From: an uncultured Methanobrevibacter sp.
GTDB taxonomy: Archaea > Methanobacteriota > Methanobacteria > Methanobacteriales > Methanobacteriaceae
Assembly (NCBI RefSeq): GCF_900314695.1
Contig: NZ_OMWD01000009.1
Coordinates: 73,516 to 99,597 of the forward strand
DNA: 26,082 nucleotides
Direction: 5' to 3'
The notes below the pieces were generated by a model. That model was not told the origin of the DNA, made no database searches, and was given only the letters and a program-made list of their open reading frames with translations. Position numbers and translations under genes: made by a program. This document shows, piece after piece, positions 15,451 through 23,420 of the stretch (position 1 is its first letter; every line of letters starts with the position of its first letter).

Positions 15451-16287
15451 CTATTCAACTTGATTTAATAGGTCATATAGTTCAGGAATCGCCTGTTCAA
15501 ATTTAACTCCATAAGTATGAGTTTCATCACCTACAGTCTTTTCAATCGCTTTTTTAGTAAATTCACCTGCGACTTTAGCTGCTGAAGTAGGTGATTTTCC
15601 GACCATGACAGATCCCACAAACGATGAAGCAAATACATCACCTGTACCATGACTGACATAATCTACCCTGTCATTGTATACGAATTCACAGGTTGATTCC
15701 TCCTTATCCAAAACAACCATTCCAAGCTGATTTTCCTTGTGTGTATCACCTTTCAGGATAACATATCTTTTGGTAAATGCTGAAAGTTCATTTGCCATTT
15801 CCAACATTTCATCTTTTGTAAATTCCCCTTTCCAAGGTTTATGTAAAATATAACAAGCTTCAGTTGTGTTTGGAAGAATATAATCTCCTAATTTACAAAG
15901 TTCCCCCATTTTGTCTGCAAATTCCTGGTCAAAACCATTATAGAATTCACCATGGTCAGCCATAGCCGGGTCGACAAATACGCATCCGTCAGGCTTTAAT
16001 CTGGAATCAATTATTTCCTTTATATAATCCAACTGTTCCATTGATGCGATAAAACCAGTGTAAATAGCATCAAAATATATTCCTTCACTTTCCCAATGTT
16101 TTCTAATTTCTGGAAGATCTTCTGTCAAGTCCCTAACAGTGTAACCGGTGAAACCTGATGTATGTGTTGATAAAACAGCAGAAGGAAGAACTGCAGTTTC
16201 TATTCCAAAAGCAGAAACAACAGGCAGTGCAACTGTTATTGAGCATTGACCGTAACATGAGATATCTTGAATTGTTAAAATTTTCAT
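15451..16287 (-). CDS. Pyridoxal/pyridoxamine kinase (PfkB/ribokinase fold, PdxK/PdxY type)
   Basis: A 278-residue cytoplasmic kinase that would phosphorylate vitamin B6 vitamers to give pyridoxal 5'-phosphate. The N-terminal substrate-binding segment IQDISCYGQCS (6-16) and the PfkB signature with the catalytic base, SHGTGDVFASSF (212-223, D217), are both intact, as is the GFTGYT segment at 45-50. Length is normal for the family. AGGT eight bases before the ATG is a weak ribosome site. It is a single-gene unit with its own terminator. Its PLP product is the cofactor of the cysteine-synthase-like enzyme at 20.2 kb, though nothing links them directly. Confidence 0.88.
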   Translation of the reverse strand: MKILTIQDISCYGQCSITVALPVVSAFGIETAVLPSAVLSTHTSGFTGYTVRDLTEDLPEIRKHWESEGIYFDAIYTGFIASMEQLDYIKEIIDSRLKPDGCVFVDPAMADHGEFYNGFDQEFADKMGELCKLGDYILPNTTEACYILHKPWKGEFTKDEMLEMANELSAFTKRYVILKGDTHKENQLGMVVLDKEESTCEFVYNDRVDYVSHGTGDVFASSFVGSVMVGKSPTSAAKVAGEFTKKAIEKTVGDETHTYGVKFEQAIPELYDLLNQVE

Positions 16288-16344
16288 ATTTAAACCTAAA
16301 TTATTTAATTTTTAAAAAATACCAATATTAATCTATTTAATGTA

Positions 16345-16383
16345 GTATTTAAATGTTTTCAGTACAGAATAATGTAAAAAAAA
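16345..16383 (-). promoter_or_regulatory. Promoter of the B6 kinase gene and T-run ending the upstream tetR transcript
   Basis: On the minus strand CATTTAAATACT (about 16344-16355) is a TATA-like box, predicting a start near 16325 and a leader of about 40 bases. Eight A on the plus strand (16376-16383) give a T-run downstream of the tetR stop at 16454, a plausible simple archaeal terminator. Confidence 0.35.
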
Positions 16384-16453
16384 CTTAACTTCAACTTATT
16401 TAAAAAAATAAATTAATATAATCTAATTAATCTTAACTCATAAGGTTTGATTT

Positions 16454-17047
16454 CTATTTTTGAACACCAATTCCTTCTAAAAGCATGTTCAATAAATTGT
16501 CCACATAATGATTTGTATCAAAACCAACATCAATAGAATATATTTTCCACAATAGGACTGACTGGAAAATTGAATTGAAGCACATTACGGCTATTGACCT
16601 GATATCCATATCCTTCACGATTCCCTTTTCTATTTGTATCTTAAAGAATCCTTCCAGCTTTTCGATTATGAATAGTGCAACTTCAAGCATGATGGATTTA
16701 TTGTCTGAAGACTCTCTTACTTCTTCCATAGCAAGTCTAAGTATATCGAAATCACTTTCTTCAAGATTCAATATGCCGAAAAATGTGATTCTGAGAAATT
16801 CCTCTATGTCCTCATCTTCACCATAATCAAATGCATCTTCCAGTTTATCCATCAATAATTTAAGATAATACTCCTTTGTAGCATTGATTAAATTATTTTT
16901 GTTTTTAAATTTCCTGAAAATTGTCAATTCATTAAATCCGGATTCAGCAGCTATTTTTTTAGTTGTTGCTTTTGATCCTTCCCTTTGAAGAACCACCAAT
17001 GTAGCTTTCATGATTTTTAATGAAGTTTCATCGATATTTTCTGCCAT
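16454..17047 (-). CDS. TetR/AcrR-family regulator, paralogue of the protein at 22778-23368
   Basis: A 197-residue TetR-type repressor. The helix-turn-helix is at about 25-58 (KATTKKIAAESGFNELTIFR then KFKNKNNL). It aligns along its whole length with the regulator at 22778-23368: both have TTKKIAAE, VTIFRKF or LTIFRKF, FFGxLNL, and a C-terminal region with MCFxxxFQSxxLWKxY. The ligand is unknown. It lies 57 bases after the hydrolase gene on the same strand, and TTTATAAA in that gap could give it an extra promoter of its own. Two similar 18-bp inverted repeats at 17961 and 18134 are good candidates for its operators. Confidence 0.9.
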   Translation of the reverse strand: MAENIDETSLKIMKATLVVLQREGSKATTKKIAAESGFNELTIFRKFKNKNNLINATKEYYLKLLMDKLEDAFDYGEDEDIEEFLRITFFGILNLEESDFDILRLAMEEVRESSDNKSIMLEVALFIIEKLEGFFKIQIEKGIVKDMDIRSIAVMCFNSIFQSVLLWKIYSIDVGFDTNHYVDNLLNMLLEGIGVQK

Positions 17048-17104
17048 AAAAACCTATTTATTATTCATTATTTATAAACTATTTTGAATATCATCTTGAA
17101 AAAA

Positions 17105-17878
17105 TCAAATATTTATCTCATTTTTATAGAAATCATCCATCATTGCAGAAATTTTTGCATTATTTATACCAACAAGAAGATTATGTCTTACATCATCCAA
17201 AACAATGAATATTGACTTATTGATATGCCTGTGAATGTTTTCCTGTACACTTACAGAAAATATTTCATCATACTTTCCGGCAAAAACCAGTGCAGGGACG
17301 TCAATTTGACCAATTTCATTTTCTACATTGAAATTCAAACATGCATCCACAGCCTTTTTATATGCCTCCACATTTGCATTTTGTGATGAAATCTGTTTCA
17401 ACATCTCCAATTCTTCCCTGTTTTTTTCAATTACTTCCGGACACAATACTTTAGGAATCATGAAATCATAGAACTCATCATAGCCCCTATCAAGTTCCCT
17501 TTTAAATTGATTTAAAGTGGTAGTAATGTTTTCATCGCATTTCGCAAAAGTTGACATCAATACAATCGAAGATACATAATTCGTATATCTGATTGCAAAA
17601 TCCATTGCAACAACGCCTCCCAATGAAAATCCAATTAAATTTCCAGCATCTATTTTAAGGTCATCCAAAAGGTTTTTCAAATCATCTGCATAAGTATCAA
17701 TAGTAATCTCATCATCACCTAACTCAGATTCTCCATGGCCTCTTAAGTCTATTCTGATAACTTGATATTTTTTCCTAAGAGTGCTTGTTAAGACTTCCCA
17801 ATATCTCAAATCATCGGAAAGACCATGAAGAAATATTAATGGTTCGCCTTTTCCTTCAACGACATAATTCAATTTCAT
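17105..17878 (-). CDS. Alpha/beta-hydrolase fold protein
   Basis: A 257-residue hydrolase counted from the ATG at 17878; an in-frame TTG at 17899 would add seven residues but looks less likely. The oxyanion segment is LIFLHGLSDD, the nucleophile elbow GFSLGG carries S85, and the acid and base of the triad are D204 (AGKYDEIF) and H232 (DVRHNLLV). RGHGES after strand 4 is typical of esterases, lactonases and related enzymes. There is no signal peptide, so it is probably cytoplasmic. The substrate cannot be predicted. It is followed by tetR on the same strand and diverges from the metal ATPase gene. Confidence 0.88.
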   Translation of the reverse strand: MKLNYVVEGKGEPLIFLHGLSDDLRYWEVLTSTLRKKYQVIRIDLRGHGESELGDDEITIDTYADDLKNLLDDLKIDAGNLIGFSLGGVVAMDFAIRYTNYVSSIVLMSTFAKCDENITTTLNQFKRELDRGYDEFYDFMIPKVLCPEVIEKNREELEMLKQISSQNANVEAYKKAVDACLNFNVENEIGQIDVPALVFAGKYDEIFSVSVQENIHRHINKSIFIVLDDVRHNLLVGINNAKISAMMDDFYKNEINI

Positions 17879-17938
17879 AATATTCAATTTTAATCTCAAA
17901 TGTGAAATACTTTATGTCAATGAAATATTCCATCAAAA

Positions 17939-17978
17939 CATTTATATATCAAAATAACCTTATACCCAATATGGTATA
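17939..17978 (-). promoter_or_regulatory. Promoter and 18-bp operator candidate of the hydrolase-tetR operon
   Basis: A minus-strand TATA box GATATATAAATG (17939-17950) lies about 70 bases before the ATG at 17878. Directly upstream, at 17961-17978, is TATACCCAATATGGTATA, an inverted repeat with arms TATACC and GGTATA. It sits where TFB or a regulator would contact DNA. It has the same arm pattern as the site at 18134-18151. Confidence 0.55.
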
Positions 17979-18130
17979 TGAAATATAAAATTTAATTTAT
18001 TGATTATTTTTCATTGCCACTTAAATAAAAATCTATGAATTAATATTAAAATAAGGTTTTAGCTAATTTAAAACAATTATATTTATTATAAATTTTAATT
18101 TGCTGAAATCTTATTTTTTTTAAAAATTCA

Positions 18131-18162
18131 AATTATACCCTATCGGGTATATCTATATATAG
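18131..18162 (+). promoter_or_regulatory. 18-bp operator candidate and promoter of the metal ATPase gene
   Basis: TATACCCTATCGGGTATA at 18134-18151 is a perfect inverted repeat with 7-bp arms and a 4-base spacer. The region includes TATA-like sequence on both sides (AATTATAC at 18131 and CTATATATA at about 18153). With the first box, transcription would start near 18160, just before the ATG at 18174, and a bound repressor would block TBP. The arms resemble GGGTA-type operators of metal-responsive repressors, but the true regulator may be the nearby TetR. Confidence 0.55.
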
Positions 18163-18173
18163 GGCTGTTTAAA

Positions 18174-20039
18174 ATGAAATTCTCAAAACATGAAAAAATA
18201 GACTTGCTGGCGATAATGATTTCAGCCATAAGTTTAATTGCAAGTTTCATTCTATCCATAGATTATCTATCTTGGATTGCAGTAATTTTATGTGGAATTC
18301 CAATTTTTAAGGAATGTGCGGAAGGACTTATTACGGAATTTGATATAAAAGCAGATTTACTGGTTTCAATAGCCATTGTTGCATCAATAATAATCGGAGA
18401 GGTATTTGCTGCCGGCGAAATAGCAACAATCATGGCTATCGGTGGATTTTTAGAAGAATATACTGTATCCAAAACCCAAGGAAGAATCAAAGAACTGGTG
18501 AATATGACTCCACAAGTTGCAGTAAGAATTAGAAATGGAAAAGAAGAAAGAATACTAGCTTCGGAAGTTCAAATTGGAGATATCCTAAAAGTGCTTCCTG
18601 GAGAAAGCATTCCAACCGACGGCAGAATAATCAATGGTGAAACCTCAATTGACCAGTCCACATTGACTGGAGAATCCATACCTGTTGATAAAAAAGCCAA
18701 TGATGATGTATACAGTGGAACAATCAATCTTTACGGTTCATTTACAATGGAAACCAAAAAAGTAAGTGATGACAGTTCTCTTCAAAAATTAATCAAATTG
18801 GTCGAATCATCATCTCCCGAAAATGCCAATGTAGTTCGCCAAGCTGACAAATGGGCAACATTTGTTGTTGCAATAGCTTTTACAGCTGCAATCTTGACAT
18901 ATCTGTATACATTCGAAATTGCACGATCAGTGACAATTCTCGTTGTATTTTGCCCATGTGCACTTGTTTTAGCCACACCTACAGCAATTATGGCTGCAAT
19001 TGGAAACCTGACCAAATACGGTATCCTAGTAAAGGATGGAGCATCAATAGAGGAATTGGCAAGAACTGATGAATTGGTATTCGATAAAACCGGAACATTA
19101 ACATACGGCACCCCCGAAGTTGTTGACATTATTTCCAACAACCCTAAAAAAATGATGAGAATGCTTGCATCACTCGAATCAAAATCAGAGCATCCCATAG
19201 CAAAGGCAATTGTAAAATATTATGATAATGCAGAGGAATTATTGGATATTGAAGATTTCACAATGCATATCGGCAAAGGCGTAACCGGAATCATCAACGG
19301 TTCAAAAGTGATTGCAGGAAATATAAATTTAATGGAATCTGAAAACATTGACTTGAAAGATTACAAAAGCGAAAGCAGTGATATTACCATATTTGTTGCA
19401 GAGAACGGCAGACTAATCGGGAACGTATTGCTTGCAGATACCCTGCGGGAAAATTCAAAGGAAACCATAAGAAATCTAAAGAAACTTCGAATCAAAACAA
19501 CACTCCTTACAGGAGACAACGAAAAAACTGCAAGACACATTGCAAAAGAGGTTAAAGTTAGAAACGTTAAATTCAACTGTCTGCCGGAAGACAAAACAAA
19601 TTACATTAGAGGAGAACAAATGCTTGGACATAATATTGCCATGATTGGGGATGGAGTAAATGATGCTCCTTCACTTAAAAAGGCCAATGTTGGAATAGCT
19701 ATGGGAAAAATTGGTAGTGAAATAAGTGTTGAGGCTGCCAATATTACTTTAATAAATGACAATGTTGGAGACATACCTCATTTGATTGGTATTGCCAGAA
19801 AAACTGTCAGAACAATCAATATAAGCATAGCGTTTGCCCTAACTTCAAATGTTGTTGCAATGGCATTGGCAATACTTGGAATCCTAAATCCAATTGAAGG
19901 TGCCCTGATTCACAACATCGGATCTGTAGCGGTAATAACCTATTCATCTACGCTTATCAAGTACAGAATGTCAAAAAGGGATTATAAGCAATCAAAAAAA
20001 GTAGCAATTAGTAAAAAAATCAACATGGCAATGAATTAG
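18174..20039 (+). CDS. Heavy-metal-translocating P1B-type ATPase (CPC motif, no N-terminal metal-binding domain)
   Basis: A 621-residue membrane pump. It has the actuator TGES at 165-168, the metal-path CPC in helix 6 (C260-P261-C262), the phosphorylated D304 in DKTGT, the P1B hallmark His-Pro (340-341), TGDN at 446-449 and GDGVNDAP at 492-499. There is no N-terminal CxxC (HMA) domain. The last helix carries HNIGS (580-584) rather than the MxxS set of Cu+ pumps or the usual Asp-Gly of Zn/Cd pumps, so the metal is not assignable here; a Mn/Fe or Zn-like specificity is possible. It is transcribed divergently from hydrolase-tetR with matching operator-like sites, consistent with inducible export. 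Confidence 0.92.
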   Translation: MKFSKHEKIDLLAIMISAISLIASFILSIDYLSWIAVILCGIPIFKECAEGLITEFDIKADLLVSIAIVASIIIGEVFAAGEIATIMAIGGFLEEYTVSKTQGRIKELVNMTPQVAVRIRNGKEERILASEVQIGDILKVLPGESIPTDGRIINGETSIDQSTLTGESIPVDKKANDDVYSGTINLYGSFTMETKKVSDDSSLQKLIKLVESSSPENANVVRQADKWATFVVAIAFTAAILTYLYTFEIARSVTILVVFCPCALVLATPTAIMAAIGNLTKYGILVKDGASIEELARTDELVFDKTGTLTYGTPEVVDIISNNPKKMMRMLASLESKSEHPIAKAIVKYYDNAEELLDIEDFTMHIGKGVTGIINGSKVIAGNINLMESENIDLKDYKSESSDITIFVAENGRLIGNVLLADTLRENSKETIRNLKKLRIKTTLLTGDNEKTARHIAKEVKVRNVKFNCLPEDKTNYIRGEQMLGHNIAMIGDGVNDAPSLKKANVGIAMGKIGSEISVEAANITLINDNVGDIPHLIGIARKTVRTINISIAFALTSNVVAMALAILGILNPIEGALIHNIGSVAVITYSSTLIKYRMSKRDYKQSKKVAISKKINMAMN

Positions 20040-20138
20040 GATTAATGAAAATTACTTCATAACTTGGTTATGGATTAAATATTGCACTGCAAATTTCCAA
20101 AAATTATCGGCATCAAAAAAAGTTTTTAATGAATTAGA

Positions 20139-20175
20139 AACATATAGTATAATATTATAAAATCGGATGAGAGTT
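20139..20175 (+). promoter_or_regulatory. Promoter of the cysteine-synthase-like operon
   Basis: ACATATAGTATAATATTATA (20140-20159) offers TATA-like boxes. A box centred near 20145 puts the transcription start near 20170, between the in-frame ATGs at 20167 and 20176, which favours the second. Confidence 0.35.
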
Positions 20176-21135
20176 ATGAATATTGGAAAATTAGTTGGAA
20201 ATACACCAATGATACAAATTGATTATGAATACGAAGGAAAGAAAGGTAGCATTTATACCAAACTTGAGTTCTACAATTATTCAGGAAGCATTAAAGATAG
20301 AATCGCATTATATATCATTCAAAAAGAAAGAGAAAATGGAAATCTAAAAGACGGTCAGGCAATTGTTGAAGTCACAAGCGGAAATACTGGAATTGCATTC
20401 AGTGCCATTGGCGCTCTTTACGGTCATGATGTCCATATTTTCATGCCAGATTGGGTTTCTCTTGAGAGAAGAAAACTGATTGAAATGTATGGTGCCCACG
20501 TCCATCTTATATCCAAAGAGGAAGGCGGTTTCAAAAGAGGTCTTGAACTAGCCGAAGAGTTTGCAAATGAAACAGGCGCATACAGACCACTCCAGTTTGA
20601 CAATGAATTAAATGTTGAAGCCCAATATAAAACAACCGGTCAGGAAATTCTTGATGATGTTCCTGACGTTAATGCTTTCGTTTCAGGTATCGGAACCGGA
20701 GGGACATTGATGGGTATTGGAAAAAGATTGAAAGACAACAACCCCGACTCCAAAGTTTTCGCTCTCGAACCATCCACATTATCCATTCTTAAAATGGGAA
20801 TGGAAGAAGGCAGCCATATGATTGAGGGAATTGGAGATGACTTTATTCCAGGCATTGTTGATGAGGATTTGATTGATGATATTGTTTTGATTCATGACTG
20901 TGATGCAATAAACATGTCAAAAAGAATAGCCAATGAATTCGGTTTGGGAATCGGCATTTCCAGTGGTGCGAATTTCCTTGCAAGCGTCATAATGGACAAT
21001 GAAGATTTAAAAATTGCAACTGTTTTTCCAGATGACAACAAAAAATACATAACTACAAGACTATCCGAAAAAATCGATGACAATCCCGAATTGATTTCCA
21101 ATAGTATTAAGCTTCTTGATTTTAAAGTGATTTAA
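20176..21135 (+). CDS. Cysteine synthase / PLP-dependent beta-synthase family
   Basis: A 319-residue fold-type II PLP enzyme, counted from the ATG at 20176 (an ATG at 20167 is the alternative). The cofactor lysine is K40 in YSGSIKDR, the substrate loop is TSGNTG (67-72), and the phosphate-binding loop is GIGTGGT. These are the hallmarks of O-acetylserine sulfhydrylase (CysK/CysM) and cystathionine beta-synthase catalytic domains. YSGSIKDR differs from the usual NPGGSVKDR, so the acyl-serine substrate (acetyl or phospho) is uncertain. There is no CBS domain. A GNAT gene begins one base after its stop, so the two form an operon. Confidence 0.85.
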   Translation: MNIGKLVGNTPMIQIDYEYEGKKGSIYTKLEFYNYSGSIKDRIALYIIQKERENGNLKDGQAIVEVTSGNTGIAFSAIGALYGHDVHIFMPDWVSLERRKLIEMYGAHVHLISKEEGGFKRGLELAEEFANETGAYRPLQFDNELNVEAQYKTTGQEILDDVPDVNAFVSGIGTGGTLMGIGKRLKDNNPDSKVFALEPSTLSILKMGMEEGSHMIEGIGDDFIPGIVDEDLIDDIVLIHDCDAINMSKRIANEFGLGIGISSGANFLASVIMDNEDLKIATVFPDDNKKYITTRLSEKIDDNPELISNSIKLLDFKVI

Positions 21136-21136
21136 C

Positions 21137-21631
21137 ATGAATATACAAAAAGCTGAAATGGATGATTTACCTGCAATTATGGCCATCTACAAATCAGCAC
21201 AGGATTTCATGATAAAAACAGGCAATCCCACCCAATGGGGCCATTCTTATCCAACCAGAGATTTGGTTAAAAAGGATATCTGCAAAAGGATCTGTTATTT
21301 GATATGTGATGATGATTCTCCCCATGGAGTATTTGCACTCTTCAACAAAGCTGAGCCAACCTACCAATACATTGAAAATGGAAATTGGCTGAACGAAGAT
21401 GAATATATTACATTGCATCGCATTGCAAGTGATGGCAAGCTTAAGGGAATCTTCAATTTTTTGATTGAATATTGTAAGAACATTTCAAACAATATTCGAA
21501 TCGACACCCATCCGAACAATCATATTATGCAAAATCAGATTGAAAAAAATGATTTCAAGAAATGCGGAACAATATATGTTGCGGATGGATCTGCTAGAAT
21601 AGCTTACCAATGGTCCAAAAACCATGAGTAA
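21137..21631 (+). CDS. GNAT-family acetyltransferase-like protein
   Basis: A 164-residue protein with the GNAT layout: an N-terminal MNIQKAEMDDLPAIMAIYKS strand-helix, a central acidic strand pair, LHRIASDGKLKGIFNFLIEY (about 93-112) in the place of the acetyl-CoA-binding strand and helix, and a C-terminal DTHPNNHIMQNQIEKNDF segment (NxxMxxxxxKxGF type). The pyrophosphate-binding RxxGxG/A loop is weak (SDGKLKGI), as is common in this subfamily. It is probably co-transcribed with the cysteine-synthase-like gene and could be imagined to acetylate an amino acid or its derivative, but the substrate is unknown. It converges on the methyltransferase with 3 bases between stops. Confidence 0.8.
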   Translation: MNIQKAEMDDLPAIMAIYKSAQDFMIKTGNPTQWGHSYPTRDLVKKDICKRICYLICDDDSPHGVFALFNKAEPTYQYIENGNWLNEDEYITLHRIASDGKLKGIFNFLIEYCKNISNNIRIDTHPNNHIMQNQIEKNDFKKCGTIYVADGSARIAYQWSKNHE

Positions 21632-21634
21632 GAC

Positions 21635-22414
21635 TTATTTTTCCAAGACTGCAATATAGTCCATCCTATTTCTTATATTTGGAATCCATGTGAATAGCCT
21701 GAATATTGGCTTGTAGACATTCGCCCCATCAAATAGATTCACATCCCTTATCCAATTGAAAGCAGAATTTAATTTTGTCAACTCATTACCTTTTTTAACT
21801 CCCCATGTAAATTTAGAATCAGTTTCTTCAACGGATATTTCCTTAACGTTTTCAACAGAAGTTGGCGGCATGATTTCGACAAAAATTGTGCAATTCTTGA
21901 AGTTTTCATCAATGATATTCAGGATATCAGACACATCGCCCTGATTCAGATACATAGTCAGACCTTCAATGATGAACAGCACATCGCCATCAGCCTTGAT
22001 TTTACTTGCCCATTCTGGATCCATCGCCGAGTAGGCCAATGTTGTTACCCTATCTGTATCTTCTATGTAGTTCAATCTGAATTTTGCTGAATTTTCCAAA
22101 TCGACATTATACCATCTGATTTGACCATTATCCAATCGGTTGAATCTTGTATCCATTCCTGATGCAATATTGATTATTGTACAGTTTGGATGCTGTGATA
22201 TATACTCTGACACCATATCATCCAAAACAATTGTTCTTGAAATTACTCCCAGTTGCATCTTTCTGTCTTTATCTGCCATTGTGAAGTCATAGTCTATTTG
22301 TGAGATGACCTCAATAGCTTTTGAATCATAAAACTTATGATTCTTTTGTCTGGAATGCTTTGCTTTTGTGTAGATTGTCAAAAGCATTGTTTTTTCTACT
22401 CCTTCTAAATTCAT
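21635..22414 (-). CDS. TcmP/leucine-carboxyl-methyltransferase-like SAM-dependent O-methyltransferase
   Basis: A 259-residue class I methyltransferase. The SAM motif is IINIASGMDTRFNRL (about 80-94), followed by the acidic loop YNVDLE (102-107) and IIEGLTMYL (148-156), a set characteristic of the TcmP/LCM family that methylates carboxyl or hydroxyl groups of metabolites. The ATG at 22414 is preceded by GAGGT seven bases away; an ATG at 22418 is in another frame. TATA box and a 16-bp palindrome lie upstream. It could tailor a secondary metabolite, but it is 8 kb from the NRPS and separately transcribed. Confidence 0.85.
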   Translation of the reverse strand: MNLEGVEKTMLLTIYTKAKHSRQKNHKFYDSKAIEVISQIDYDFTMADKDRKMQLGVISRTIVLDDMVSEYISQHPNCTIINIASGMDTRFNRLDNGQIRWYNVDLENSAKFRLNYIEDTDRVTTLAYSAMDPEWASKIKADGDVLFIIEGLTMYLNQGDVSDILNIIDENFKNCTIFVEIMPPTSVENVKEISVEETDSKFTWGVKKGNELTKLNSAFNWIRDVNLFDGANVYKPIFRLFTWIPNIRNRMDYIAVLEK

Positions 22415-22420
22415 TCATTT

Positions 22421-22488
22421 TACCTCGTTTTTTTATTATATATTCTAATATTGTTGAAGGAATATATAAATTTTTAGGTATACCTAAA
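22421..22488 (-). promoter_or_regulatory. Promoter of the methyltransferase gene with a 16-bp palindrome
   Basis: On the minus strand AATTTATATATTCC (22459-22472) is the TATA box, giving a start near 22440 and a leader of about 25 bases with GAGGT at 22422-22426. Immediately upstream, 22473-22488 reads TTTAGGTATACCTAAA, a perfect palindrome whose core is the GGTATA and TATACC half-sites seen at 17961 and 18134, here overlapping instead of spaced. Confidence 0.55.
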
Positions 22489-22777
22489 TTTTATACTATA
22501 CATTTAAATATAATGAATTTTTTTAAAAAAAAATTGATTCCAAATTAATTAAAATCAATGCAAAAAAAAGAAAAAACATATTTACAAAAGAAATGAAAAT
22601 ATACCTGGAATTCAGAATGAAAACTGTCATTCAAACATATATTAAATCCACAAATCACTTTCAATCATTTTCAGAAATCTACCTAAGTAAAATAAGATTA
22701 CTCCAAGATTGATATTGAATAGAAATGATAGTTTTAGTAGAAACAACTAATTAGAACAGCAGAAATTCAAGAAATAA
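22489..22777. other. Intergenic A+T-rich region without a clear gene
   Basis: A 289-base part of the 363-base gap between the methyltransferase and the second TetR paralogue. It contains A-runs near 22525-22575 and one 39-codon plus-strand frame (22593-22712) without a ribosome site or recognisable product. No RNA gene or repeat array is seen. Confidence 0.5.
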
Positions 22778-23368
22778 TTATTCTTTTATTCCATTAAATA
22801 TTATATTTATATATTCCTGAAAATACTGTTCTGTTTCCACACTTGGAGTTTTATTGTAGACTTTCCACAAAACGATAGACTGGAATGTTACTCCAAAACA
22901 CATTATTGACAATGCCCTTGGATTAATATCCTTGATTTCACCTTTTTGAATCTGCAATTTAAAAAATTCTTCAATATTATCAAGAATAACATCATTTATT
23001 TGTGAAATTAAACGTTTTCTGTCTGAAATTTCTCCCCCTTCTTCCATAGCAACTTTAAGTACACTGAATTCCTCATCAGAAAGGTTTAAAAGTCCAAAAA
23101 AGTTATCTTTAAGATATTGCTCGATGCTTATATCCTCATCAAAGCTGAATATTTCTTCCATTTTGTTTAAAAACAATTCCATATAATGATCTTTGGTAAT
23201 ATCTACCAGATTCTGCTTGTTATTGAACTTTCTGAATATAGTTACTTCATTAACACCGGCTTCAGCTGCAATCTTTTTAGTTGTTACCTTATCAATACCA
23301 TCCTTTCGAATAAGCCTAAATGTAGCTGAAATGATTTTATCCTCAGTACTTTCAGTCTGAATATTCAT
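22778..23368 (-). CDS. TetR/AcrR-family regulator, paralogue of the protein at 16454-17047
   Basis: A 196-residue TetR-type regulator. The DNA-binding helices are in VTTKKIAAEAGVNEVTIFRK (about 27-46) and the ligand domain ends with IMCFGVTFQSIVLWKVY. By eye it is similar over its full length to the regulator at 16.5-17 kb, including the recognition helix, which differs only at a few positions (GVNEVTIFRKFNNKQNLV versus GFNELTIFRKFKNKNNLI). The two may therefore bind related sites. A TATA-like box just upstream (23385-23393) predicts an almost leaderless mRNA. It is downstream of CcdA on the same strand, with 52 bases between. Confidence 0.9.
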   Translation of the reverse strand: MNIQTESTEDKIISATFRLIRKDGIDKVTTKKIAAEAGVNEVTIFRKFNNKQNLVDITKDHYMELFLNKMEEIFSFDEDISIEQYLKDNFFGLLNLSDEEFSVLKVAMEEGGEISDRKRLISQINDVILDNIEEFFKLQIQKGEIKDINPRALSIMCFGVTFQSIVLWKVYNKTPSVETEQYFQEYINIIFNGIKE

Positions 23369-23420
23369 AATTATAAATATTAATCATATATAATTTAAAG
23401 TTGTCTATTTTAAATTGAAT

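Noticed and set aside
17879..17899. TTG-initiated seven-residue extension of the alpha/beta hydrolase
   Set aside because: No ribosome site, and the family-typical N-terminus begins at the ATG at 17878.
18174..20039. Assignment of the P-type ATPase as a copper exporter because of its CPC motif
   Set aside because: CPC also occurs in other P1B groups, and the last-helix motif of Cu+ pumps is missing.
22593..22712. 39-codon plus-strand frame between the methyltransferase and TetR genes
   Set aside because: No ribosome site, promoter or recognisable protein motif; its length is expected by chance.
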